A stretch of 64,000 bases of DNA. Origin: Trujillonella humicola. Lineage in GTDB: Bacteria; Actinomycetota; Actinomycetes; Mycobacteriales; Geodermatophilaceae. The stretch covers positions 144,441-208,440 of the forward strand of contig NZ_JBJNRJ010000002.1 of the NCBI RefSeq assembly GCF_046233715.1, written 5' to 3'. Positions within the stretch are counted from its first letter, which is position 1. Each line of letters opens with the position of its first letter. A program made the translations under genes and the position numbers. Positions 8,161-15,757 of the stretch are shown one piece after another. The notes under the pieces were generated by a model. That model had not been told where the DNA came from and searched no databases. It saw only the letters and a list, made by a program, of their open reading frames with translations.

Positions 8161-8166
8161 AGTGTG
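8161..8166 (-). promoter_or_regulatory. Leaderless-type -10 hexamer of the leader peptide / aroQ transcript
   Basis: CACACT on the minus strand ends 7 nt before the leader GTG. It would start transcription at or next to the first leader codon. Confidence 0.5.
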
Positions 8167-8233
8167 CCACACGTCGCCGCCCGGTCGGGCGGGGGCCGCC
8201 GTCGTCCCGCCGGGCCCTGTCACCCGTCCGAAC

Positions 8234-8239
8234 TACAGT
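8234..8239 (+). promoter_or_regulatory. Candidate -10 hexamer of pcrA
   Basis: TACAGT ends 9 nt before the pcrA ATG, giving a leaderless or nearly leaderless mRNA. No Shine-Dalgarno sequence is visible. Confidence 0.5.
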
Positions 8240-8248
8240 GGTGTGGCT

Positions 8249-10570
8249 ATGAGCAGCGTCCAGCAGGCCCTCCCCGGTACCGCCGCCCTCCAGCGGCACA
8301 CGCGCGGTCAGACGGGGCGGGAGCTGGACCGCATGCTCGCCGGGCTCAACGGCCCGCAGCGCGACGCGGTGGTGCACGAGGGCAGCCCGCTGCTCATCGT
8401 CGCCGGTGCCGGGTCGGGCAAGACCCGGGTCCTCACGCACCGCATCGCCTACCTGCTCGGCGCCCGCGGTGCGCAGCCGGGCGAGATCCTGGCGATCACC
8501 TTCACGAACAAGGCCGCCGGCGAGATGAAGGAGCGGGTGGCCGCGCTGGTCGGCCCGCGCGCCCGGGCGATGTGGGTGTCGACCTTCCACTCGATGTGCG
8601 TGCGCATCCTGCGCGCGGAGGCCGCCAAGCTGGGCCTGAAGTCGTCGTTCACGATCTACGACCAGGGCGACTCGGTGCGGCTCATGTCGATGGTCGCCCG
8701 CGACCTGGACCTCGACGCCAAGCGCTACCCCGGCCGGAGCCTCGCCGCCCAGGTCTCGAACCTGAAGAACGAGCTGGTCGACGAGGAGGCGTTCACGCCG
8801 CAGACGGCGCCGGAGAAGGTGTTCGCCGAGGCGTACACGCTCTACCAGCAGCGGCTGCGTCAGGCGCACGCGCTGGACTTCGACGACCTGATCATGACCA
8901 CGGTGCACCTGCTGCAGGCGTTCCCGGACGTCGCCGAGCACTACCGCCGCCGCTTCCGGCACGTGCTGGTCGACGAGTACCAGGACACCAACCACGCGCA
9001 GTACGTGCTGGTCCGCGAGCTGGTGGGGCCACCCGAGGGCTCGGCGGGCGGGGCCGTTCCCCCGGCCGAGCTGTGCGTCGTGGGGGACGCCGACCAGTCG
9101 ATCTACGCCTTCCGCGGCGCGACGATCCGCAACATCGACGAGTTCGAGCGCGACTACCCGCAGGCGACGACGATCATGCTGGAGCAGAACTACCGCTCCA
9201 CGCAGCGCATCCTGCGGGCGGCCAACACCGTCATCGCCAAGAACACCTCCCGCCGGCCCAAGAACCTGTGGACCGATGCCGGTGACGGCGAGCTGATCGA
9301 GGGCTACGTCGCCGAGAACGAGCACGACGAGGCCGCGTGGGTGGCCGAGCAGATCGACGCGCTGGTCGACGAGGGCACGGCGGCGCCGAAGGAGATCGCC
9401 GTCTTCTACCGGACCAACAACGCCTCCCGCGTGTTCGAGGAGGTGTTCATCCGCGTCGGCATGCCCTACAAGGTCGTCGGCGGGGTGCGCTTCTACGAGC
9501 GCAAGGAGGTCCGCGACGCGCTGGCCTACCTGAAGGTGGTCGCCAACCCGGCCGACGTGGTGAGCCTGCGCCGGGTGATCAACACCCCCAAGCGCGGCAT
9601 CGGGGAGCGCGCCGAGGCCTGCGTGGAGGCCTACGCCGACCGCGAGCGGATCCCGTTCGCCTCGGCGCTGCGGCTGTGCTCGGAGGTGCCCTCGCTGGCG
9701 CCGCGGTCGCTCAAGGCGATCCAGGAGTTCGTGGCCCTGCTGGAGGAGTTCGAGCAGCTCGTCGCGACCGGCTCGGGCCCGGCCGCGCTGCTGGAGAGCA
9801 TCCTCGACCGCACCGGTTACCTGACCGAGCTCTCGGCGAGCACCGACCCGCAGGACGAGGGGCGCGTCGACAACCTCAACGAGCTCGTCTCGGTGGCCGC
9901 GGAGTTCGAGGCGGCCCACCCCGAGGGCACGGTCACCGACTTCCTCGAGCAGGTCTCGCTGGTGGCCGACGCCGACCAGATCCCGGTGGCCGGTGACGAG
10001 GCCGGCGTCGTCACGCTCATGACGCTGCACACCGCCAAGGGGCTCGAGTTCCCGGTGGTCTTCCTGACCGGGCTGGAGGACGGCGTCTTCCCGCACCTGC
10101 GTGCGCTCGGCGACCCCAAGGAGCTGGAGGAGGAGCGCCGGCTGGCCTACGTCGGCATCACCCGCGCCCAGCAGCGGCTGTTCCTCTCGCGGGCGACGGT
10201 GCGCACCAGCTGGGGGCAACCGGCCTACAACCCGCCGTCCCGCTTCCTCGACGAGCTGCCCGCCGACACCGTGCACTGGGCCAACCTCACCCCGACCCCG
10301 GCGCCGAGCACCGGCTACGGCCGCGGGTACTCCTCGGCGCAGACGCGGGTGGCGGCGACCGGCCTGTCCACCGGGGGCCTGCGGGGCGGTGCCGGCAACC
10401 GGGCCGTCGTCTCGGTCGAGGTCGGCGACCGGGTGAGCCACGACGCGTTCGGGCTCGGCACGGTCGTCGAGGTCAACGGCGTCGGTGACAAGGCCCAGGC
10501 GACCGTCGACTTCGGCAGCGGCGGCACCAAGCGCCTGGTCCTGCGCTACGCCCCGCTGGTCAAGCTGTGA
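8249..10570 (+). CDS. pcrA: ATP-dependent DNA helicase PcrA/UvrD1
   Basis: The 773-residue superfamily 1A 3'-5' helicase acts in nucleotide excision repair and in clearing protein roadblocks. All motifs are present in order: Walker A AGAGSGKTR (residues 52-60), Ia ITFTNKAAGEMKER, II VDEYQDTN, III GDADQSIYAFRGA, IV EQNYRST, V LHTAKGLEFPVVF and VI EERRLAYVGITRAQQRL. The C-terminal VGDRVSHDAFGLGTVVEV is the Tudor-like domain that binds RNA polymerase in this family. Length is normal. ATG 8249 is chosen because homology starts there. It is convergent with the M23 peptidase gene, only 4 bp away. The neighbourhood matches mycobacterial uvrD1. Confidence 0.97.
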   Translation: MSSVQQALPGTAALQRHTRGQTGRELDRMLAGLNGPQRDAVVHEGSPLLIVAGAGSGKTRVLTHRIAYLLGARGAQPGEILAITFTNKAAGEMKERVAALVGPRARAMWVSTFHSMCVRILRAEAAKLGLKSSFTIYDQGDSVRLMSMVARDLDLDAKRYPGRSLAAQVSNLKNELVDEEAFTPQTAPEKVFAEAYTLYQQRLRQAHALDFDDLIMTTVHLLQAFPDVAEHYRRRFRHVLVDEYQDTNHAQYVLVRELVGPPEGSAGGAVPPAELCVVGDADQSIYAFRGATIRNIDEFERDYPQATTIMLEQNYRSTQRILRAANTVIAKNTSRRPKNLWTDAGDGELIEGYVAENEHDEAAWVAEQIDALVDEGTAAPKEIAVFYRTNNASRVFEEVFIRVGMPYKVVGGVRFYERKEVRDALAYLKVVANPADVVSLRRVINTPKRGIGERAEACVEAYADRERIPFASALRLCSEVPSLAPRSLKAIQEFVALLEEFEQLVATGSGPAALLESILDRTGYLTELSASTDPQDEGRVDNLNELVSVAAEFEAAHPEGTVTDFLEQVSLVADADQIPVAGDEAGVVTLMTLHTAKGLEFPVVFLTGLEDGVFPHLRALGDPKELEEERRLAYVGITRAQQRLFLSRATVRTSWGQPAYNPPSRFLDELPADTVHWANLTPTPAPSTGYGRGYSSAQTRVAATGLSTGGLRGGAGNRAVVSVEVGDRVSHDAFGLGTVVEVNGVGDKAQATVDFGSGGTKRLVLRYAPLVKL

Positions 10571-10574
10571 CCGG

Positions 10575-11456
10575 CTAGATCGCGACGCCGCGCTCGGCCA
10601 GGTAGTCCTCGGGGTCGATCCGCCGGCCGTCCATGCCGCCGCGGTGGATCTCGTAGTGCAGGTGCGGGCCGGTGGACTGGCCCTCGCTGCCGATCTGGGC
10701 GATCTCGTCGCCGGCGTGCACGATGTCGCCGGCCGAGACGTCGTAGTAGCGCATGTGGCCATAGATGTGGACGTCGCCGTCGGCGTCCTGGATGTAGACG
10801 GCGTTGCCGTAGCCGGAGGCGCGGCCGGCGCGGAGGACGACGCCGTCGGTCGTCGCGTAGATCGGGGTCCCGAGCGGGGCGGCGAGGTCCACGCCGTAGT
10901 GCATGGCGCCCCAGCGCATGCAGAAGCAGGTCGTCATCCGGGCGCCGGGCACCGGGTCGGCCGTCGTGGGGGTGCGGGCGGCGCGGGAGGCGGCGAGCTC
11001 GCCGAGCCTGGCCTGCGCCTCGGCCTCGCTGATGCCCTGGCGGACGCTGACGTCCTCCATCTCCCCGGTGAGACCGAAGTCGCCGAGCCCGTAGTCGGCG
11101 GCGCTCGCGCTGACCGGCGCGTCGGGCGCCTCCCCGAGGAAACCGGGGGTGGCGGCGGCCAGCGCGCCGGCGACCAGGGCGGCCAGCCACAGCGGGCCGC
11201 GGCGGCCCGGGGGACGGGGGAGGCGGCGGCGGGCGGCGGTGTCCTCACCGGTGGCGGGCGCGGTGCCGGGGGCTGCGCCGGCGGCCGCGCCGTGGGCCCC
11301 GGCGCCGTCCTCGTCCTCGCTGCCGGCCTCGGGAGGCGAGCTGCTCGCGGGAGCGGTCACCCTGCGGCCGAAGCGGCCGGTGAGCTGGGCGGGCCCGGTG
11401 AGCTCGCCCGCGTCCTCCGGACGCTCCAGGAGCGTGGGACCGGCAGAGCGAGACAC
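10575..11456 (-). CDS. Membrane-anchored M23 (LytM) metallopeptidase
   Basis: The 293-residue envelope protein has a cytoplasmic, Pro/Ala-rich N-terminus of about 85 residues, one transmembrane segment (LWLAALVAGALAAATPGF), a short helical region, and a C-terminal LytM domain from about residue 175. Zinc ligands are visible in HYGVDLAAP and HLHYEIH, so it is probably an active endopeptidase on peptidoglycan cross-links rather than a degenerate EnvC-like activator. The GTG start has GGAGG 7 nt upstream. The same gene sits beside pcrA in M. tuberculosis (Rv0950c). Confidence 0.9.
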   Translation of the reverse strand: MSRSAGPTLLERPEDAGELTGPAQLTGRFGRRVTAPASSSPPEAGSEDEDGAGAHGAAAGAAPGTAPATGEDTAARRRLPRPPGRRGPLWLAALVAGALAAATPGFLGEAPDAPVSASAADYGLGDFGLTGEMEDVSVRQGISEAEAQARLGELAASRAARTPTTADPVPGARMTTCFCMRWGAMHYGVDLAAPLGTPIYATTDGVVLRAGRASGYGNAVYIQDADGDVHIYGHMRYYDVSAGDIVHAGDEIAQIGSEGQSTGPHLHYEIHRGGMDGRRIDPEDYLAERGVAI

Positions 11457-11825
11457 GTGGCACCTCCCGTGGAGCCCGCCCGCCGGCGCCCGGGGGCGCC
11501 CGTCGGGGGAGCGACGGCGGCGGAGGCGACCGGTTCTGGGACGCCCACCGGGAGTGGTCCCGGCGCCGTGATCGGACCGTAACTGTGCGTCAGTCAGGTG
11601 ACGGGCAAGCGACCCTGCGTGTCGCCGTGTCGACCGACACGGCGTGCGGTCGTCGGCACGCCGGCCCGCGCCCGGGGGGCGCCGACGAGCGGGAAACCGG
11701 GCAGCGGGAGGCTCGGGGGCGGCGCGCTGACCAGCGGGTCGTCCCCCGCGTCGGTCTCGCGTCCGACCCGTCGGCCGGCCCGGGGCGGGACCGTCGGTCG
11801 GGTGGTGCGGGTGGGGCGGGTGGGG
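11457..11825. other. 369-bp intergenic region
   Basis: It lies upstream of the M23 gene and downstream of the hydrolase gene, both on the minus strand. TACGGT on the minus strand at 11576-11581 is a possible -10 for the M23 gene, with a leader of about 110 nt. The right part is a G-rich low-complexity stretch (gtgggg repeats, about 11800-11826). I see no convincing gene or RNA. A c-di-AMP riboswitch was considered because such elements precede actinobacterial wall peptidases, but I could not match the motif. Confidence 0.4.
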
Positions 11826-12716
11826 TCAGGCGGCCGCGGGGGTGGCCGACGGCGCGGCGCCGCGGAGGCCGGCCAGGGTGACGGCGACCTCGTCGACCAC
11901 CGTGCGGGAGAACGGCAGCGACATGTGCCCCACCCCGCGCACCAGTACGTTGCGCGCGCCGAGGTCGGGGTGGTCGCAGCGCGCCGCGCTGGTCGGCAGC
12001 ACGAGCTGGTCGAGGTCGCTGTAGACCGCGGTCACCGGGAGGGTGAAGCCCGGTGCCGGCTCGGCCAGCTCCTGCAGCAGCGCGGAGCCCGGGCGCAGCT
12101 GCCGGACCAGCGGCGTGGGCAGGAGGTGGGCCAGCACCGAGCCCGCGTGCGGGGTGCCGAGGGTGACCAGGCTCTGGATGCGGCGGGCGCCGTCCTGCCG
12201 CTGCGCGTGGTAGCGGGCGATCAGCCCGCCCAGGCTGTGGCCGACGACGTGGACGCGGTCGTGGCCGGTCCGGGCGCAGATCCGCTCGATCTCCTCGCCG
12301 AGGTCGGCCGCGCCCGCCGCGGCGTCGCCGAGCAGGGGGCTGTAGTTCCAGGTGCAGACGGAGGCGAAGCCCCGGCGGCGCAGCCCGCGGCGCATGGCGG
12401 TGAAGATCGACCGGTTGTCGACCAGCCCGTGGACCAGGAGCACGGGCACGCGCGCGGCCAGCGGATCGGCCGCGAACAGGGCGCGGACGCTGGGCGGGGC
12501 CGCGGCGGGCCGGCGGCTCGGGTCCGGCCGCAGGACCTCGGTGCGCGCGCCGAGGGGGTACATCAGCACGTGCGCGCCGACGAGGGCGAGCTCGGTGATG
12601 CCGCCGGTCAGCGTGGCCGGGCGGGCGAGGGCGCGCAGGACCCCTCGTGGCGCTCCGGGAACCGGCGTGCCGGTGTGCGACGCTGGTTCCGACCCCGGGT
12701 CGGTGTGCGGCCGCAT
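11826..12716 (-). CDS. Alpha/beta-hydrolase, triacylglycerol lipase-like
   Basis: The 296-residue serine hydrolase has the oxyanion-side motif LLVHGLVDNRS (about residue 92), the nucleophile elbow VGHSLGGL and a late HMSLPF histidine, with TLGTPHAGS typical of PGAP1/LipA-type lipases. A hydrophobic stretch (ELALVGAHVLMYPLG) near residue 45 could be a membrane anchor, which would place the enzyme outside or at the membrane. The ATG at 12716 is preferred over the GTG at 12722 because GGAGGA lies 6 nt upstream of it. The substrate is not evident. Confidence 0.82.
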   Translation of the reverse strand: MRPHTDPGSEPASHTGTPVPGAPRGVLRALARPATLTGGITELALVGAHVLMYPLGARTEVLRPDPSRRPAAAPPSVRALFAADPLAARVPVLLVHGLVDNRSIFTAMRRGLRRRGFASVCTWNYSPLLGDAAAGAADLGEEIERICARTGHDRVHVVGHSLGGLIARYHAQRQDGARRIQSLVTLGTPHAGSVLAHLLPTPLVRQLRPGSALLQELAEPAPGFTLPVTAVYSDLDQLVLPTSAARCDHPDLGARNVLVRGVGHMSLPFSRTVVDEVAVTLAGLRGAAPSATPAAA

Positions 12717-12803
12717 CGGCACTCCTCCCCGTGTCGGTCCCGCGGCGGGACCGGAGACCTGCTCCGTCGGTGGCTGAGCACGGCTTGTGCTCCGTTCACC
12801 CGA

Positions 12804-12834
12804 CGGTAATACCGCCGAGTGTCACACGTCACAC
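12804..12834. promoter_or_regulatory. Regulatory region between divergent hydrolase and membrane-protein genes
   Basis: A palindrome CGGTA-A-TACCG (12804-12814) is followed by two tandem GTCACAC heptamers (12821-12834). On the minus strand TGTGAC and TATTAC are 16 nt apart and could be -35/-10 of the hydrolase gene. The heptamers may be an operator; the regulator is unknown. Confidence 0.35.
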
Positions 12835-12897
12835 GTGCGACACCCCCGGACCGGCGCTTCGAGGCCGGTTCGTGACCATCGGATCGAAGGGGGCACC

Positions 12898-14007
12898 GTG
12901 TCCGCCCGCGAACGACCGGCCCGCGACGCCCGGGCCGCCACCGCCCGGCGGGCGGGTGACACCCGGACCGCCCGAGGCCGGGGCGGTGCCCCGGCGGGCG
13001 GGTCCGCCCGCGGCCGCTCCGGAGCGGGTCCGGCCGGCAGGCCTCGTCCCGGCCGGCCCGGCGGCCGCCCGTCGGGCCCCGGCCCCGCCCTCGTGGTCGG
13101 CGACGTCCCGGTGGTGGCGCGTGCCGCGGGAGGGCTGCTGCTGCTGGCGGGGCTGCTCGGGATCGCCGCCCTCGACCCGACCTACCTCGTCCTCGCCGGT
13201 GAGGAGACCTCGCTGGCGGCCGGCGGTGCCGGCGTGCCGGCCGGGCTCGTCGTCCCGCTCGTCTCGCTGGCCGTGGGCGCGCTCCTGGCCGCCGGCCGGC
13301 TGCCCAAGTTCGGCCTCGCCCACGCCGGCGTCGCCGGCGCGCTCGCGGTGGGCGCGCTGCTCATCGAGGTGCACGACGGCACCTGGTCCACGGCCCGCGC
13401 CGGCCGCGAGGTGGTCGCGGGGGAGTGGGTGCTCACCACCTCGGTCGACCGGGGCGCCGGGTGGTGGCTCGGCATCGCGGCGCTGACCTGCCTCGTCCTG
13501 GCCGGCGGCTGCGCCGCCGCGGCGTGGGGGCGCACCGTGATGGAGGACGACGGGTCGCTGGACCCCGCCCGTCCCGGGCTGGCCGGTGCGGCCGCGCTGC
13601 TCGGCGGTGCGACGGTCCTGTGCCTGGCCGCGCCGGCGGTGGGCCTGCCCGAGCTCCTGGTCACCAACCCGCGCACACTGGAGGAGGTCGTCGTCGAGCA
13701 GCAGGGCCCGCAGGCGCTCTACGGGCGTCCCGGCTGGGCGCTGCTCGGCGGCCTGCTGCTGGCCGGCGCGGTCCTGCTCTGCTCGGCGCTGGCGCCCTCG
13801 CTGCGGCCGCGGCTGGCCGCCGTCGGGGGGTTGCTGGCGATCACCGCCGCGGTCCTGTCCGCGGGGCTCGCCGGCCTGCGGGACGCCGGCGCCCCGGAGC
13901 TGGAGTGGACGCTGCCCGGCGTCGGGCTGCTCCTGCTCGGCGTCGCCTACGCGGGGCTCACCCTGCTCGCCTGGCGGCTGCGCCGGCCGCCACCGGCCCG
14001 CCGCTGA
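12898..14007 (+). CDS. Multipass membrane protein of unknown function
   Basis: The 369-residue protein has a long basic, Gly/Arg/Pro-rich cytoplasmic N-terminus of about 60 residues. About seven hydrophobic helices follow (for example GLLLLAGLLGIAALDP, LVVPLVSLAVGALLAAG, ALLGGLLLAGAVLLCSALAP), and it ends in a basic tail. No catalytic or transport motif is visible. The GTG start has an AAGGGGG sequence 5-11 nt upstream. It precedes the cobalamin-domain-like gene by 22 bp and may be transcribed with it. I do not recognise the family; similar unnamed membrane proteins occur near sucCD in related genomes, as far as I recall. Confidence 0.7.
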   Translation: MSARERPARDARAATARRAGDTRTARGRGGAPAGGSARGRSGAGPAGRPRPGRPGGRPSGPGPALVVGDVPVVARAAGGLLLLAGLLGIAALDPTYLVLAGEETSLAAGGAGVPAGLVVPLVSLAVGALLAAGRLPKFGLAHAGVAGALAVGALLIEVHDGTWSTARAGREVVAGEWVLTTSVDRGAGWWLGIAALTCLVLAGGCAAAAWGRTVMEDDGSLDPARPGLAGAAALLGGATVLCLAAPAVGLPELLVTNPRTLEEVVVEQQGPQALYGRPGWALLGGLLLAGAVLLCSALAPSLRPRLAAVGGLLAITAAVLSAGLAGLRDAGAPELEWTLPGVGLLLLGVAYAGLTLLAWRLRRPPPARR

Positions 14008-14016
14008 CGGGGCTCC

Positions 14017-14022
14017 TACGCT
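14017..14022 (+). promoter_or_regulatory. Leaderless-type -10 hexamer, cobalamin-domain-like gene
   Basis: TACGCT ends 7 nt before the GTG at 14030. Confidence 0.5.
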
Positions 14023-14029
14023 GCCCGCC

Positions 14030-14419
14030 GTGGAGGCCGAACGGTTGCGCGTCGTGGTCGCCGGACCCGGCACCGGGGACGGCGCCCGGGCGGTGGTCGC
14101 GCTGGCCCGCGCGCTGCGGGTCGCCGGCGCGGAGGTGGTGCACACCGGCGGCGGTGGCTCCCCGGCCCAGCTCGCGGCGACCCTGGTGCAGGAGGACGCC
14201 GACGCGCTGGGCCTGGCCGGGAGCTCCGGCGCCCTCCTCGCCGAGGTCCTCGGCCGCGCAGCCGACCAGGGTGCCGACGACGTCGCGGGGTTCCTGATCG
14301 GCGCCGTGGGCTCCGAGGCCGACGGCGCCGACCTCCCGGAGAGCGCCCGCGCCTTCCCGCCCGGCGCGGCCCCGGACGACGTCGTCGGCTGGCTGCGCAC
14401 CGTCGGCGCCGGCAGCTGA
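14030..14419 (+). CDS. Cobalamin-binding-domain-like protein lacking the B12 histidine
   Basis: The 129-residue protein aligns end to end with the C-terminal B12 domain of methylmalonyl-CoA mutase. It has RVVVAGPG at the first strand, ARALRVAGAEVVHTG, SPAQLAATLVQEDADALGLAGSSGA and the late FPPGAAPDDVVGWL. The motif DGHDRG, whose His ligates cobalt, is here GDGARA; an ungapped alignment puts Gly at the His position. It therefore probably does not bind cobalamin in the usual base-off/His-on way. It stands alone, without a mutase catalytic domain, just upstream of sucCD. A regulatory role around succinyl-CoA is possible but is inference. Confidence 0.7.
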   Translation: MEAERLRVVVAGPGTGDGARAVVALARALRVAGAEVVHTGGGGSPAQLAATLVQEDADALGLAGSSGALLAEVLGRAADQGADDVAGFLIGAVGSEADGADLPESARAFPPGAAPDDVVGWLRTVGAGS

Positions 14420-14420
14420 C

Positions 14421-14434
14421 GCCCCGCGCGGGGC
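14421..14434 (+). terminator. Perfect 14-nt GC palindrome before sucC
   Basis: GCCCCGCGCGGGGC directly follows the stop codon of the cobalamin-domain-like gene. It is a compact hairpin without a U-tract and could end or attenuate transcription before the separate sucC promoter. Confidence 0.45.
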
Positions 14435-14553
14435 CCTGAGCAGGACGGTCGCCCGTGGGTGCCCATGCCACCGCCGGACCTCGTCCGGGTGACCGGTCTG
14501 TGATGCCGCCCACCCCTCACATCGCCGGGGAGACGGCGGGGTGACGGGGACGT

Positions 14554-14559
14554 TACGGT
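14554..14559 (+). promoter_or_regulatory. Candidate leaderless -10 hexamer of sucC
   Basis: TACGGT ends 8 nt before the GTG at 14568. Confidence 0.5.
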
Positions 14560-14567
14560 GCCTGCTC

Positions 14568-15728
14568 GTGGATCTCTTCGAGTACCAGGCCCGTGACCTG
14601 TTGGCCTCGCACGGCGTTCCCGTCCTCCCCGGTGGCGTCGCCGAGACGCCGGAGCAGGCCGAGGCGATCGCCCGCGAGATCAGTCAGCAGGTCGTCGTCA
14701 AGGCGCAGGTCAAGGTCGGGGGCCGCGGCAAGGCCGGCGGCGTCAAGCTCGCGGCCGACGCCGACGAGGCGCGCGCCCGCGCCCAGGACATCCTCGGGCT
14801 GGACATCAAGGGCCACATCACGCACAAGGTGATGGTCGCCCAGGCGTCCGACATCGCCGAGGAGTACTACTTCTCCTACCTGCTCGACCGTGCCAACCGC
14901 ACCTTCCTGGCCATGGCCTCGAAGGAGGGCGGCATGGAGATCGAGCAGCTCGCCGTCGAGCGGCCCGAGGCACTGGCCCGGATCCCCGTCGACGCCACGA
15001 CCGGCGTCGACGCGCAGAAGGCCGCCGAGATCGTCGACGCCGCGAACTTCCCGGCCGAGGTCCGCGACCAGGTCATCGCGATCGCCGTCCAGCTGTGGGA
15101 GGTCTTCCAGCAGGAGGACGCCACCCTGGTCGAGGTGAACCCGCTGGCCAAGGCCCCCGACGGGACCGTCCTGGCGCTGGACGCGAAGATCACCCTCGAC
15201 GAGAACGCCCGCTTCCGGCACGAGGCGCACGAGGCGCTGGAGGACACCGCCGCCGCGGACCCGCTCGAGGCGCGGGCCAAGGAGAAGGACCTCAACTACG
15301 TGAAGCTCGAGGGCGAGGTCGGCATCATCGGCAACGGCGCCGGCCTGGTCATGAGCACGCTCGACGTCGTCGCCTACGCCGGTGAGGAGTTCGGCGGCGT
15401 CAAGCCGGCCAACTTCCTCGACATCGGCGGCGGCGCCTCGGCCGAGGTCATGGCCAACGGCCTGGAGATCATCCTCTCCGACCCGGCCGTCAAGAGCGTC
15501 TTCGTCAACGTCTTCGGCGGGATCACCGCCTGCGACGCCGTGGCCAACGGCATCGTGTCCGCCCTCGGGATCCTGGGCGACGAGGCGACCAAGCCGCTGG
15601 TCGTCCGGCTGGACGGCAACAACGTCGAGGAGGGCCGGCGGATCCTCGCCGAGGCCAACCACCCGCTGGTGACCGTGGTGGACACGATGGACGGCGCCGC
15701 GCGCCGGGCCGCCGAGCTCGCCGCCTGA
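14568..15728 (+). CDS. sucC: Succinate-CoA ligase, beta subunit
   Basis: The 386-residue SucC, with SucD, interconverts succinyl-CoA and succinate with substrate-level ATP/GTP formation in the TCA cycle. The ATP-grasp domain begins at the conserved DLFEYQARDLLASHGVPV. The glycine-rich loop KVGGRGKAGGVKLA is near residue 46, and the C-terminal subunit-interface domain has IGNGAGLVM, NFLDIGGGAS and NVFGGITACD. The GTG at 14568, rather than the upstream in-frame GTG at 14541, is chosen because family homology begins there and a -10-like TACGGT lies between them. It is followed by sucD after 29 bp. Confidence 0.97.
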   Translation: MDLFEYQARDLLASHGVPVLPGGVAETPEQAEAIAREISQQVVVKAQVKVGGRGKAGGVKLAADADEARARAQDILGLDIKGHITHKVMVAQASDIAEEYYFSYLLDRANRTFLAMASKEGGMEIEQLAVERPEALARIPVDATTGVDAQKAAEIVDAANFPAEVRDQVIAIAVQLWEVFQQEDATLVEVNPLAKAPDGTVLALDAKITLDENARFRHEAHEALEDTAAADPLEARAKEKDLNYVKLEGEVGIIGNGAGLVMSTLDVVAYAGEEFGGVKPANFLDIGGGASAEVMANGLEIILSDPAVKSVFVNVFGGITACDAVANGIVSALGILGDEATKPLVVRLDGNNVEEGRRILAEANHPLVTVVDTMDGAARRAAELAA

Positions 15729-15757
15729 TCGCCCCGAACACCAGACAGGACTCAGAG

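Noticed and set aside
6899..10762. Open minus-strand frame of about 1290 codons
   Set aside because: Most of it is antisense to pcrA. Only the PIG-L part (6899-7633) has family motifs.
11457..11640. c-di-AMP (ydaO) riboswitch before the M23 peptidase
   Set aside because: The gene type would fit, but I could not match the conserved core by eye. A covariance-model search would decide.
14541..14567. GTG at 14541 as sucC start
   Set aside because: It would add nine residues outside the family alignment and place the TACGGT hexamer inside the gene.
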